Below, in pieces: positions 1-7,594 of a stretch of 64,000 bases of DNA. The notes under the pieces are model-generated. The model saw only the letters and a program-made list of their open reading frames with translations, did not search any database and was not told the DNA's origin. The DNA lies in assembly GCF_001296045.1 (NCBI RefSeq), contig NZ_LJHS01000027.1, positions 1 through 64,000 of the forward strand, read 5' to 3'. The position numbers were made by a program, and so were the translations under genes. The DNA is from Rhizobium sp. AAP43 (GTDB lineage Bacteria; Pseudomonadota; Alphaproteobacteria; Rhizobiales; Rhizobiaceae). The first letter of the stretch is position 1, and the number at the start of each line of letters is the position of its first letter.

Positions 1-560
1 GGCGAGGCGGGATCGGCGCCGGGGCGATGTGCTGTCGCAGGCATAAAACCCCGGCCTGCTTGCAACGGTCTCCCTCCGGACGAGGGGGTGGAAGTGATGG
101 CGGACGGTCGGATGCCTGACGCCGGAAACCCCCGATCGAAAGGACGTGCCTCAGAGGCACACAGACAAGGCGCCAGTGCTGTCGCAAACTCCAGACAGCG
201 GGGCGAAACAAACGGCGGGGATTGGGGTCGGTCGCAAGACAGATCTCATCCCCCGGGCGAGGGTCCCGGTCGGATTGGTGCACCATCCGGCGGGAACCTC
301 CCGGGCCACCGGCCAGGCTGAAGCGTCACACCCGTGATACCGACGCCGGACCCTTAGCCCGGTCAATCTTTGGGGAAACTCAAAGACCGTCGCCGCCTTG
401 CCAGAGAGACGCATGCGAGCGGGACAAAACGCCGAACGGGGCGCCGGAAGGAGCCACATATTACTACTTAGACAGGCTGCTTCTGGCGCCCCGTCCGAGA
501 CAAGTTTCAAGCACACCCGGAGGGAGAGATCCCGACCGGCGGCGAAGCTTGGTTTTTTGA
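1..560. other. GC-rich, hairpin-rich block without a convincing gene
   Basis: No reading frame here looks like a protein: the open frames are short, mutually overlapping and of random composition. The DNA is rich in local inverted repeats. I see GTGCCT/AGGCAC with a 3-nt loop (146-160), GCTGTC/GACAGC with a 10-nt loop (178-199), the palindrome TGGTGCACCA (276-285), TCTTTG/CAAAGA (367-386) and a 20-bp hairpin (436-494). That density suggests a structured RNA or long leader. I searched by eye for RNase P RNA, tmRNA, 6S RNA, cobalamin and glycine riboswitch signatures and found none. The strand is unknown, and the block may continue left of the window. Confidence 0.4.
436..494. other. Long stem-loop, 20 paired positions, 19-nt loop
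   Basis: The arms are 436-455 and 475-494. The outer ten pairs (ACGGGGCGCC with GGCGCCCCGT) are perfect. The inner ten have one mismatch and one G-T pair. The 19-nt loop (456-474) is AT-rich in an otherwise GC-rich block. No U-tract follows directly, so this is not an ordinary terminator; a T6 run lies about 60 nt further on (553-558). Read on the plus strand the loop region contains ATA TTA CTA CTT, a run of rare Ile/Leu codons. Its function is unknown. Confidence 0.6.
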
Positions 561-586
561 CATTGATATATTTCCCCTCATTCTGA

Positions 587-1060
587 GGTGCCGGGCTTGC
601 CTGGCCTCGAAGGGCGAGGCCACCCCGCCACCCCTCATGCCGAGGTGGGAGCGAATGCGACATCAGAAGCACGAGGCGAGCTCTGCGCCAGGTTATGAGG
701 ATGCTTCGAGGCCTGCGCTCTGCGCGTGCACCCCGGCATGAGGGCGTTGCGCAATGCGCGGAGCCCGTCTCACCTCCCCCCACTGTGGGGGAGGACGGAA
801 AATCGAAGGCTTAGGCGAGCGCAAGCCGCCTAAACTTCAGATTTTCCTGGTGAGGGGATCGGTTCCGTTGCCACGACATAACGGCCCCTCACTTGCGATT
901 TCTGATATTTACGCCGCTTGCGCTGGCCTCATTCATCGACATCGCTTTCTCCCCCGCTAGGGGCAGATGGACACTCCCGCCGCGCTCTGCGCGTGGACCC
1001 CCGGCATGAGGGCGTCGAGACGCGCTCACTCCGCAATCGCCCCCGCCAAGGGCGAGACGG
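587..1060. repeat. Mosaic of palindromic intergenic repeats
   Basis: This gap holds several repeat-like modules. A direct repeat of about 33 bp (core GCGCTCTGCGCGTG then CCCCGGCATGAGGGCGT) occurs at 715-747 and 982-1015. An 8-bp inverted repeat, CCTCCCCC/GGGGGAGG, lies at 773-794, and a composite hairpin at 797-847. The CCTCATTCTGAGG-type start and CCTCGAAGG motif near 587-631 are typical of dispersed rhizobial intergenic elements. I infer a member or mosaic of such a family (for example the RIME type); family membership was not tested. No gene is visible in it. Confidence 0.6.
797..847. repeat. Composite inverted repeat (19 paired bases)
   Basis: Three nested complementary segments face each other: GGAAAATC (797-804) with GATTTTCC (840-847), GAAG (805-808) with CTTC (835-838), and TTAGGCG (811-817) with CGCCTAA (827-833). 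The arms are separated by small bulges and a 9-nt loop. It lies inside the mosaic repeat patch and is probably one of its modules. Confidence 0.7.
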
Positions 1061-1100
1061 CTCAGCGGTCTGAAGCCCATGGCATAGAGCGGCCGACGCT

Positions 1101-1307
1101 TTACTGTTCGCCGAGCTTCATCGCCGGGTCGTAGTCCTTGCCATGCACGGTCTTCACGACAGCCTGCCCGCAGTACATCTTGTTTTCCGCCGCATTGAAG
1201 GAGTGGCTCGGCGAGCCATGCAATTCCCAGCCCTTGTTCAGCGCGTCGGTCACGCGGTGGCAAAAGGCGGAATCGTCAGGGCCGGTGATAAAACGATAGA
1301 CTTTCAT
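1101..1307 (-). CDS. DUF1737 family small protein
   Basis: A 68-residue protein beginning MKVYRFITGPDD, with the pattern CHRVTDALNKGWELHGSP that marks the DUF1737 family: one compact domain of about 60 residues filling the whole protein, with no known biochemical role. There is no signal peptide or membrane segment. The start ATG lies one base beyond the stop of the upstream lyase gene on the same strand, so the two are probably cotranscribed and translationally linked. The family call rests on the conserved W-E-L-H-G core. The function is unknown. Confidence 0.8.
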   Translation of the reverse strand: MKVYRFITGPDDSAFCHRVTDALNKGWELHGSPSHSFNAAENKMYCGQAVVKTVHGKDYDPAMKLGEQ

Positions 1308-1308
1308 C

Positions 1309-2223
1309 TCAAATGTCCTTTCGGGATTGGATTACGGCAAGCCGCTCGAGCAGGCGTGCGGCCTGATCCGCATGCAGGCGCTCGATCATGCGGCCATCGA
1401 TATTGATGACGTTGAGCCCGGCATGGGCCGGGTCGGAGAAGGCCTCGACCACGAGCCGTGCTTCCGCCACCGCTTCGGCCGACGGGCCGAAATGCTGGTT
1501 GGCCCCAGCGATCTGCGCCGGATGGATCAGCATCTTGCCGTCAAAGCCCATCGCGGCCCCTTCGGCACACTCGGCTTCAAACGCGGCCAGGTCGCTGAAA
1601 TCATTCGAGACGCTGTCGATGACGTCGAGCCCATAGGCACGGGCAGCGAGCAGCACCTGCATGAGATAGGGCACGACATAGCGCCGCGTGGGATCAGGCG
1701 GGATGCGCGTCGCCTTGCGCAGGTCGTTGAGACCGATGACGAAGGCATCGAGCCGCCCGGCGGAAGTGCGGCCGGATGACGCGATTGCGGCTGCATTCAG
1801 CACGCCGCGCGGCGTCTCGATCATCGCCCAGACCCTGAGACTTTCCGCCGCATCGCTTTCCGAGAGCACATCGACCACGCCCTGCACCTCAGTGGGGTCC
1901 TCGACCTTCGGCAGCAGCACGGCTTCCGGTGCAGCGGCAATCACCATTGCCACATCCTCGCGGTAGTGCATGCTGTCCGAACCATTCACCCGGACAATCC
2001 GCTCGCGCTTTCCGAGATCCGCTTCGCGCAGGAATTCCAAGAGCTTGCGCCGCGCCTCGGCCTTCACATCGGGCGCCACCGAATCCTCGAGATCGAAAAT
2101 GATGGCATCGCAGTCGAGGCTCGCAATCTTGGCAAGCGCGCGTTCATTGACGGCCGGCACGGTCAGAACGGAGCGGCGCAGTCGGGACGGGTGGTTGAGA
2201 TCGAGGGAGGACGAAAGGATCAT
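1309..2223 (-). CDS. CoA ester lyase, CitE/HpcH-HpaI aldolase family
   Basis: A 304-residue TIM-barrel lyase of the CitE-like branch, whose members cleave or condense malyl-, citramalyl- or related CoA thioesters. Family marks are LRRSVLTVPAVNERALAKI at the N-terminus, DAIIFDLEDSVAP (the metal and substrate site), VRVNG, AMIETPRGVLNA and KMLIHPAQI near the C-terminus. I chose the ATG at 2223; an upstream in-frame start would add 28 residues with no family resemblance. DUF1737 follows one base downstream. The exact substrate cannot be read from the sequence. It is divergent from the small membrane-protein gene at 2334. Confidence 0.85.
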   Translation of the reverse strand: MILSSSLDLNHPSRLRRSVLTVPAVNERALAKIASLDCDAIIFDLEDSVAPDVKAEARRKLLEFLREADLGKRERIVRVNGSDSMHYREDVAMVIAAAPEAVLLPKVEDPTEVQGVVDVLSESDAAESLRVWAMIETPRGVLNAAAIASSGRTSAGRLDAFVIGLNDLRKATRIPPDPTRRYVVPYLMQVLLAARAYGLDVIDSVSNDFSDLAAFEAECAEGAAMGFDGKMLIHPAQIAGANQHFGPSAEAVAEARLVVEAFSDPAHAGLNVINIDGRMIERLHADQAARLLERLAVIQSRKDI

Positions 2224-2333
2224 GGCCGAGTTTTGGCAAGCTTTGGCCCCCTGCGCAAGATGACAAATCGGTGAAGGCCCCTTGCAATACAGGGTTCGAA
2301 GGATCACCTTTGCAGCGTGAAAGGACCATACTC

Positions 2334-2564
2334 ATGCAGAATCTTCGCTCCGCCGTTCTCGCCCTTGCCGGCCTTGCCTTCGTCGGCATCGCAGCCGCTT
2401 TTGCGGTCTCGCTGACCCTGATCGTCGGAGCGCTTCTCAGCGTGACGCTCGCGGTGCGCATGCTGATGCCGCGTGCGAAGCGCCAGCCGGTTTATGCCCG
2501 CGCGAAACGCCGTGAAGACCTGCGCGTCTGGAATGACGGCAAGGGCACGATCATCGACCTCTGA
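2334..2564 (+). CDS. Small membrane protein, unknown function
   Basis: A 76-residue protein. Residues 4-45 are strongly hydrophobic (VLALAGLAFVGIAAAFAV, then LTLIVGALLSVTLAVRML), enough for one long or two short membrane segments. A basic stretch (PRAKRQPVYARAKRR) and the conserved-looking tail LRVWNDGKGTIIDL follow. The ATG at 2334 was chosen because the upstream extension is not hydrophobic or signal-like. I do not recognise a named family. The basic tail after the membrane segment would be cytoplasmic by the positive-inside rule. It stands alone, between a divergent lyase gene and leuD. Confidence 0.7.
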   Translation: MQNLRSAVLALAGLAFVGIAAAFAVSLTLIVGALLSVTLAVRMLMPRAKRQPVYARAKRREDLRVWNDGKGTIIDL

Positions 2565-2710
2565 GGCCGGAATGACGGCCGGAACGCCGGCCCGACATCG
2601 TCGATGACCCCGCTCCCTGCTGCCCGCCCAAGATTCTCCTTCAAATCCATGGCGATTTGCTCTATGGGCGAGACAACAGACGCTTTTTAGCCACATCGAA
2701 GGCAGGATTG

Positions 2711-3316
2711 ATGGAAAAGTTCGTAAAGCTCACCGGCGTTGCCGCGCCGCTCCCGGTCGTCAACATCGACACGGACATGATCATCCCGAAGGATTACCTG
2801 AAGACCATCAAGCGCACCGGTCTCGGCGCTGGTCTCTTTGCCGAAGCCCGCTTCAAGGAAGATGGTTCGGAAAATCCGGATTTCGTTCTCAACAAGCCCG
2901 CCTATCGCAGCGCCCAGATCCTGGTCGCCGGCGACAATTTCGGCTGCGGCTCCTCGCGTGAACATGCGCCCTGGGCATTGCTGGACTTCGGCATCCGCTG
3001 CGTGATCTCCACGTCCTTTGCCGACATCTTTTACAACAACTGCTTCAAGAACGGCATCCTGCCGATCATCGTCAGCCCGGAAAACCTGGACAAGCTGATG
3101 GATGACGCCAGCCGCGGCTCGAATGCAGTCCTGACGGTTGACCTGGAATCCCAGGAAATCACCGGTCCGGACGGCGGCAAGATCACCTTCGAAATCGACG
3201 CTTTCAAGCGCCACTGCATGCTGAACGGCCTCGACGACATCGGCCTGACGCTGGAAAAAGCCTCGAGCATCACGACTTTCGAAACAGCCAACGCTGCACA
3301 GCGCCCCTGGGCGTGA
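2711..3316 (+). CDS. leuD: 3-isopropylmalate dehydratase small subunit
   Basis: A 201-residue swivel-domain subunit of isopropylmalate isomerase, which with LeuC converts 2-isopropylmalate to 3-isopropylmalate in leucine synthesis. Diagnostic stretches are [15 protein letters not shown] (residues 17-31) and the [15 protein letters not shown] motif (about 76-90). The length is normal for bacterial LeuD. The ATG at 2711 begins the conserved [14 protein letters not shown]; the frame is open upstream but unconserved. A good intrinsic terminator follows. The partner leuC lies about 39 kb away at 41962 on the same strand, so the two subunits are not made from one operon. Confidence 0.96.
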   Translation: MEKFVKLTGVAAPLPVVNIDTDMIIPKDYLKTIKRTGLGAGLFAEARFKEDGSENPDFVLNKPAYRSAQILVAGDNFGCGSSREHAPWALLDFGIRCVISTSFADIFYNNCFKNGILPIIVSPENLDKLMDDASRGSNAVLTVDLESQEITGPDGGKITFEIDAFKRHCMLNGLDDIGLTLEKASSITTFETANAAQRPWA

Positions 3317-3376
3317 GCGGCGGCAATGCTTGCATAAGGCCGGTCTGTCGTCTTCGGCCTTCACTTGGCACATAAA

Positions 3377-3416
3377 GCCGCCTGCAGCGCTAACGTTGCG
3401 GCGGTTTTTTTGTGTG
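3377..3416 (+). terminator. Intrinsic terminator after leuD
   Basis: GCCGC (3377-3381) pairs with GCGGC (3398-3402), or in a shifted register GCCGCC with GGCGG. A run of seven T follows. It lies about 60 nt after the leuD stop. Confidence 0.8.
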
Positions 3417-3466
3417 ATCAGACTGCACCGCATATGCCGGGCGGTGCGCGTGAACGGATACTGACC

Positions 3467-4012
3467 TCAAGCTGGCTTCAGTTCGACGAAACTTGAGGAG
3501 CGCCCGGCATTCCTCCATGCGACAAGTAGCTTTTCGACATTTGCCTCAGCGCCGTCCTCGGATTGCAAGTCGATGTCGTATATCTTCCCGACATGTATCG
3601 TCTCAAAATCCCGCTTGGAACTGCCCACCGGCCTGTCACCCCGCGAGGCTTCGCGCGCAATCAAAAGTTCGAGCGGGCAGTGAACAGCAACAAAAAAGAC
3701 GTCGTGCTCTGCCAAAAGGCTGGCTAGTGCTTCTAGCCATCCGTTCGTATCGAGAATGTGCTCAAGAATAAGATCATTACCCGCATCCAGATAAGCCTTC
3801 AACGATCCGTGAAATCCATCGAAAAAGGCCGCCCGGGCATCAGCCCAGCGGAAATCACCATTCTTGAAGCGTTCCGTTGGAAGTACGCCAGCGTCACGCA
3901 GGTGATCGATCGATATATGCCAGAACGGTTTCTCGATGCGTTTTTGCAGTGCTCTCGCAATCGTTGATTTGCCGCTACTCGACGCTCCATGCAGAAAAAT
4001 CACTTGTGCCAT
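3467..4012 (-). CDS. Chloramphenicol phosphotransferase-like P-loop kinase
   Basis: A 181-residue P-loop protein resembling the CPT family: MAQVIFLHGASSSGKSTIARALQ carries the Walker A motif GASSSGKS near residue 10. The middle has the ISIDHLRD stretch and a long FDGFHGSLKAYLDAGNDLILEHIL helix. Characterised CPT relatives phosphorylate chloramphenicol, but most homologs are small-molecule kinases of unknown substrate, so resistance should not be assumed. The gene is convergent with leuD and separated by about 130 bp from the next gene. Codon use is slightly less GC-rich than its neighbours, which hints at acquisition but does not prove it. Confidence 0.8.
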   Translation of the reverse strand: MAQVIFLHGASSSGKSTIARALQKRIEKPFWHISIDHLRDAGVLPTERFKNGDFRWADARAAFFDGFHGSLKAYLDAGNDLILEHILDTNGWLEALASLLAEHDVFFVAVHCPLELLIAREASRGDRPVGSSKRDFETIHVGKIYDIDLQSEDGAEANVEKLLVAWRNAGRSSSFVELKPA

Positions 4013-4143
4013 TCAATAGCCTCCCGGTTTGCGGCGGTGCGCTCGCGACTATTTGGGGCCGCAAACCAGCCATGCCGTCGCCAAGAATTAACGTGCGAAG
4101 AACCTTATCTTATTCAGCCCGCAGCCCGGCTTTTCTTTTGACG

Positions 4144-5076
4144 TCAGCAATACTGAGCCCGCCAGTTCTCCAGCATGGCAAGCGAAACGCCAATCCCGCC
4201 ACAGACTTCGATCAGCGGCGCCTTGAACCGGGAGAGAAGCCCGGCATGCACATCTGCAACAGCAAGGGCTGCACCACAGGCCGGCTCCACCAGCACCCGA
4301 TGCGCGTCGGCAAACTTCAGGCAGGCCCGGACGGCCTCGGCATCGGTCACGGTCACGCTTTCGATCGGATGATGATCGACCAGATCGAAAACATGGCGCG
4401 CCACCTGTCGCGCGCCAAGCGAATTGGCGATCGAGGTAATGGCCGGCAAGGTAACCCACGCCTTTGCGGCAATCGCGGCATTGAGCGAAGCCGCCCCTTC
4501 CGTCTCGACCGCGATCACCGGGATGGTCGAAAGCCCGTTGCGCTGCAAGCCTTCGACGATGCCGGCAAGCAACCCGCCACCGCCGACGCTGGTCACCACG
4601 CAGTCAAACTCGGCGCCCGCCCTGACCACTTCATCGATCAGCGTTGCATGGCCCTGCCACAGCAGCGGATGATCGTAAGGATGCACATAGGCGGCATTTT
4701 GCGCCGCCGCGAGCGAGACCGCATGGGCATTGGCCTCATCGAAGACCCTGCCATGCACCAGCACCTCGGCGCCGGTCGCCGCGATCCGGGCCCGCACCTC
4801 GGACGAGGTGGTTTCCGGCACGACAATCGTCACTGGCACCCCGAGGGAACGCCCGGCAAAGGCCGCGGCAATGCCGGCATTGCCGCCAGAGGCACAGAAG
4901 ATTTGCCGGGCACCCTTCGCCACCTCATGCTGGCAGAGAAGACCGACGCCACGCAGCTTGAAGCTGCCGGACGGCTGCAGCGCATCGAGCTTCAGCCAGA
5001 GCGGCAGGCCGCTTTTGCTGTAGGTGGCAGAGGTCCGCAGGAGCGGCGTTTCAATGTGGAGCGGGGTAAGAGACAT
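4144..5076 (-). CDS. PLP-dependent serine/threonine dehydratase-like enzyme
   Basis: A 310-residue fold-type II PLP enzyme, probably a threonine or serine dehydratase. The PSGSFKLRG motif holds the PLP lysine (about residues 35-43), ASGGNAGIAAA binds the cofactor phosphate side, and SVGGGGLLAG is the glycine loop near the middle. It lacks the C-terminal ACT domain of biosynthetic IlvA, so it is of the short catabolic type. The ATG at 5076 starts MSLTPLHIETPLL; a much longer frame continues upstream across leuB but is only the antisense shadow of leuB. It is divergent from leuB with about 175 bp between them. The substrate is uncertain. Confidence 0.85.
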   Translation of the reverse strand: MSLTPLHIETPLLRTSATYSKSGLPLWLKLDALQPSGSFKLRGVGLLCQHEVAKGARQIFCASGGNAGIAAAFAGRSLGVPVTIVVPETTSSEVRARIAATGAEVLVHGRVFDEANAHAVSLAAAQNAAYVHPYDHPLLWQGHATLIDEVVRAGAEFDCVVTSVGGGGLLAGIVEGLQRNGLSTIPVIAVETEGAASLNAAIAAKAWVTLPAITSIANSLGARQVARHVFDLVDHHPIESVTVTDAEAVRACLKFADAHRVLVEPACGAALAVADVHAGLLSRFKAPLIEVCGGIGVSLAMLENWRAQYC

Positions 5077-5250
5077 GGGGCGCGCATTCCGGTGGCAGGG
5101 ACGATACTTCTGGACGTCCAGGCCTGTGCGGTCAACCACGCCTCTTGCCGAGCGAAACCCCGCAAACCGTACCGTTTCCGGCCCATCTCGCTTGAAAAGC
5201 CCAAACGCCCCGCGTAAGACACCGCAACTTTGAACGAGTGGAGGGTTTCC

Positions 5251-6363
5251 ATGACTGCGCGCAATCTTCTCCTGCTGCCCGGCGACGGCATCGGCCCGGA
5301 GGCCATGGCCGAAGTCCGCAAGATCATCGCCTATATGAACGCCGAACACGGCGCTGGCTTCGTTACCGATGAAGGCCTGGTTGGCGGTTCCGCTTACGAC
5401 GCGCATGGCGCAGCGATCTCGGAAGAAGACATGGCCAAGGCGCTTGCCGCCGATGCCGTTCTCTTCGGTGCCGTCGGCGGCCCGAAGTGGGATGACGTTC
5501 CGTACGAAGTCCGTCCTGAGGCCGGACTTCTGCGCCTCCGCAAAGATCTGGAACTCTTCGCCAACCTGCGGCCCGCGATCTGCTATCCGGCACTGGCCAA
5601 TGCTTCGTCGCTCAAGCCGGAACTGGTCGAAGGCCTCGACATCCTGATCGTCCGCGAACTGACCGGCGGCGTCTATTTCGGCGAGCCGAAGACCATCACC
5701 GACCTCGGCAACGGCCAGAAACGCGCCGTCGACACCCAGGTTTATGACACCTACGAGATCGAGCGGATCTCGGCTGTCGCTTTCGAACTGGCCCGCACCC
5801 GCGGCAACCGCGTCTGCTCGATGGAAAAGCGCAACGTCATGAAGTCGGGCGTGTTGTGGAACCAGGTCGTGACCGCGACCCACAAGGAGAAGTTCTCCGA
5901 CGTGACGCTGGAGCACATGCTGGCGGATGCCGGCGGCATGCAGCTCGTGCGCGCCCCGAAGCAGTTCGACGTGATCGTCACCGACAACCTGTTCGGCGAC
6001 ATGCTGTCGGACGTCGCCGCCATGCTGACCGGTTCGCTCGGCATGCTGCCGTCGGCCTCGCTCGGCGCACCTGATGGCAAGACCGGCAAGCGCAAGGCGC
6101 TCTACGAGCCCGTGCACGGCTCGGCCCCGGACATTGCCGGCAAGGGCATCGCCAACCCGATCGCCATGATCGCCTCGTTCGCCATGTGCCTGCGCTACTC
6201 CTTCGCCATGGTGAAGGAAGCCGACACGCTGGAAAAGGCGATCGCCAACGTGCTCGACCAGGGCATCCGCACCGGCGACATCATGGCCGAGGGCTGCCGC
6301 CAGGTCGGCACCGTCGAGATGGGCGACGCGATCCTCGCCGAGTTCAAGGCGCTGTCCGCCTGA
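5251..6363 (+). CDS. leuB: 3-isopropylmalate dehydrogenase
   Basis: A 370-residue NAD-dependent decarboxylating dehydrogenase that turns 3-isopropylmalate into 2-oxoisocaproate, the third leucine-specific step. It shows [12 protein letters not shown] at residues 8-19, the [10 protein letters not shown] stretch, the metal-binding [13 protein letters not shown] (about 245-257) and [18 protein letters not shown] (about 285-302), the LeuB signature region. Length is typical. The ATG at 5251 has a strong GGAGG Shine-Dalgarno sequence at 5239; an in-frame ATG at 5230 is less likely. A strong hairpin follows the stop codon. Confidence 0.97.
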   Translation: MTARNLLLLPGDGIGPEAMAEVRKIIAYMNAEHGAGFVTDEGLVGGSAYDAHGAAISEEDMAKALAADAVLFGAVGGPKWDDVPYEVRPEAGLLRLRKDLELFANLRPAICYPALANASSLKPELVEGLDILIVRELTGGVYFGEPKTITDLGNGQKRAVDTQVYDTYEIERISAVAFELARTRGNRVCSMEKRNVMKSGVLWNQVVTATHKEKFSDVTLEHMLADAGGMQLVRAPKQFDVIVTDNLFGDMLSDVAAMLTGSLGMLPSASLGAPDGKTGKRKALYEPVHGSAPDIAGKGIANPIAMIASFAMCLRYSFAMVKEADTLEKAIANVLDQGIRTGDIMAEGCRQVGTVEMGDAILAEFKALSA

Positions 6364-6408
6364 TCCGGTCAAACTGACAGGGGTCGACGGGCCCTCAAAC
6401 GAACATGC

Positions 6409-6434
6409 AATGGCGCGGGGCAACCCGCGCCGTT
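6409..6434 (+). terminator. Strong hairpin after leuB, no U-tract
   Basis: GGCGCGGG (6412-6419) pairs with CCCGCGCC (6424-6431), flanked by AAT/GTT that add three more pairs, with a 4-nt loop. The following bases are CTGCATTC rather than a T-run, so it may be a weak terminator or a 3'-end stabiliser for leuB mRNA. It lies in the 340-bp gap before rpoH2. Confidence 0.5.
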
Positions 6435-6613
6435 CTGCATTCTGGCGTCCAGCCACGGCGGTGGACCTGCCTCTTTAAATCACGTCTTCGTGAGAACATG
6501 CTTTTAAACGTCCAGAGGTCACCGACCGGCAAACCGTCGGGCGAGAGCCTGCGTAATGCAAAGCGGAATTGATGAGGAAAATGGAACAAAAGGTGGCGCG
6601 AGCCCAGCCCGGT

Positions 6614-6638
6614 GGAACCGGAAGGGCGCTCGACCGTT
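6614..6638 (+). promoter_or_regulatory. EcfG/RpoE2-type general-stress promoter of rpoH2
   Basis: GGAAC (6614-6618), 16 bases, then CGTT (6635-6638). This is an exact match to the alphaproteobacterial EcfG sigma-factor consensus GGAAC-N16/17-CGTT. It lies 65 bp before the rpoH2 ATG on the same strand. In Sinorhizobium meliloti rpoH2 is known to be under RpoE2 control, which fits. Confidence 0.8.
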
Positions 6639-6703
6639 GAGACTTCAATTGACGGATATAGGGCCCGTCGACGCGCGATCCACCCCGACCAGGAGAGATT
6701 CCG

Positions 6704-7573
6704 ATGAAAGCCATGTCCGCCGACCGACACATTATCAGATACGCCATGGCGCAGCCCTACCTGGAGCGCGAGGAAGAACTCGACCTTGCGATCCGCTGGA
6801 AAGAGAATGATGACCAGGCTGCACGAAACCGCATCGCCCAGGCGCATATGCGCCTCGTCATTGCCATGGCCTCGAAGTTTCGCGGCTTCGGATTGCCACT
6901 CAATGATCTGATCCAGGAAGGATATATCGGCCTTCTGGAAGCAGCCGCCCGCTTCGATCCCGGCCGCGAAGTGCGGTTCTCGACCTATGCCGGCTGGTGG
7001 ATCCGCGCCTCGATGCAGGATTATATCTTGCGCAACTGGTCGATTGTCCGTGGCGGTACAAGCTCAAGCCAGAAGGCACTGTTCTTCAACCTGCGCCGCC
7101 TGCGCGCCAAACTTGCTCAGGGTGACAACCGCCTTTCAGATCAGGCGATCCACCAGGAAATCGCCTCGGCCCTTGGTGTCAGCCTTTCCGACGTGCAGTC
7201 GATGGACGCGCGCCTTTCCGGCAATGATGCATCCCTGCAAACCCCGGTCGCCGGACGGCATGGCGAGGGCACGGAGCAGCTCGACATGCTGGAAAGTGGC
7301 GAAGCCCTGCCGGACGAACAGGTGACCTCGATCATTGACGGCGAACGCTGGACCGGTTGGCTGCGGGACGCCATGAATGGCCTCAACGAGCGTGAGAGCC
7401 GCATCATCAAAGCTCGCCGCCTGACGGAAGATGGAGCAACACTAGAAGAGCTCGGTATGGAGCTTGGCATCTCCAAGGAGCGTGTCCGCCAGATCGAGAC
7501 ACGGGCCCTGGAAAAGCTCAAGGTCGCACTCACCGACAAGGCGCCAGCATCGGCCCGTTACGAGATGGCGTGA
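6704..7573 (+). CDS. rpoH2: RNA polymerase heat-shock sigma factor, RpoH2 type
   Basis: A 289-residue sigma-70 family protein of the RpoH group. Region 2 is seen in LIQEGYIGLLEAAARFDPGR and FSTYAGWWIRASMQDYILRNWSIVR. The RpoH-specific box QKALFFNLRRLR begins near residue 123. Region 4 with its helix-turn-helix is at the C-terminus (TLEELGMELGISKERVRQIETRALEKLK). Rhizobia commonly carry rpoH1 and rpoH2; the EcfG-type promoter directly upstream points to rpoH2, which works in the oxidative and general stress response. Start ATG at 6704, after GGAGAG. A decayed copy of an rpoH-like segment lies at about 9850-10020. Confidence 0.92.
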   Translation: MKAMSADRHIIRYAMAQPYLEREEELDLAIRWKENDDQAARNRIAQAHMRLVIAMASKFRGFGLPLNDLIQEGYIGLLEAAARFDPGREVRFSTYAGWWIRASMQDYILRNWSIVRGGTSSSQKALFFNLRRLRAKLAQGDNRLSDQAIHQEIASALGVSLSDVQSMDARLSGNDASLQTPVAGRHGEGTEQLDMLESGEALPDEQVTSIIDGERWTGWLRDAMNGLNERESRIIKARRLTEDGATLEELGMELGISKERVRQIETRALEKLKVALTDKAPASARYEMA

Positions 7574-7594
7574 CGGCGGCTGACAGAGCCGCTA

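Noticed and set aside
1..560. RNase P RNA, tmRNA, cobalamin or glycine riboswitch
   Set aside because: None of the conserved core sequences (for example GAGGAAAGTCCGGGC of RNase P, the tag frame of tmRNA, the B12 box) could be found on either strand.
88..560. Short overlapping frames at the left edge as proteins
   Set aside because: Arg/Gly/Pro-rich, in several frames at once, without ribosome sites or family resemblance.
3467..4012. Chloramphenicol resistance gene
   Set aside because: The protein resembles the CPT family only in fold and P-loop; most such homologs are not resistance enzymes.
5077..6456. Long minus-strand frame (continuous with the PLP dehydratase) opposite leuB
   Set aside because: It is the antisense shadow of leuB; composition is His/Gly/Asp-rich and unlike any family, and the dehydratase core starts at 5076.
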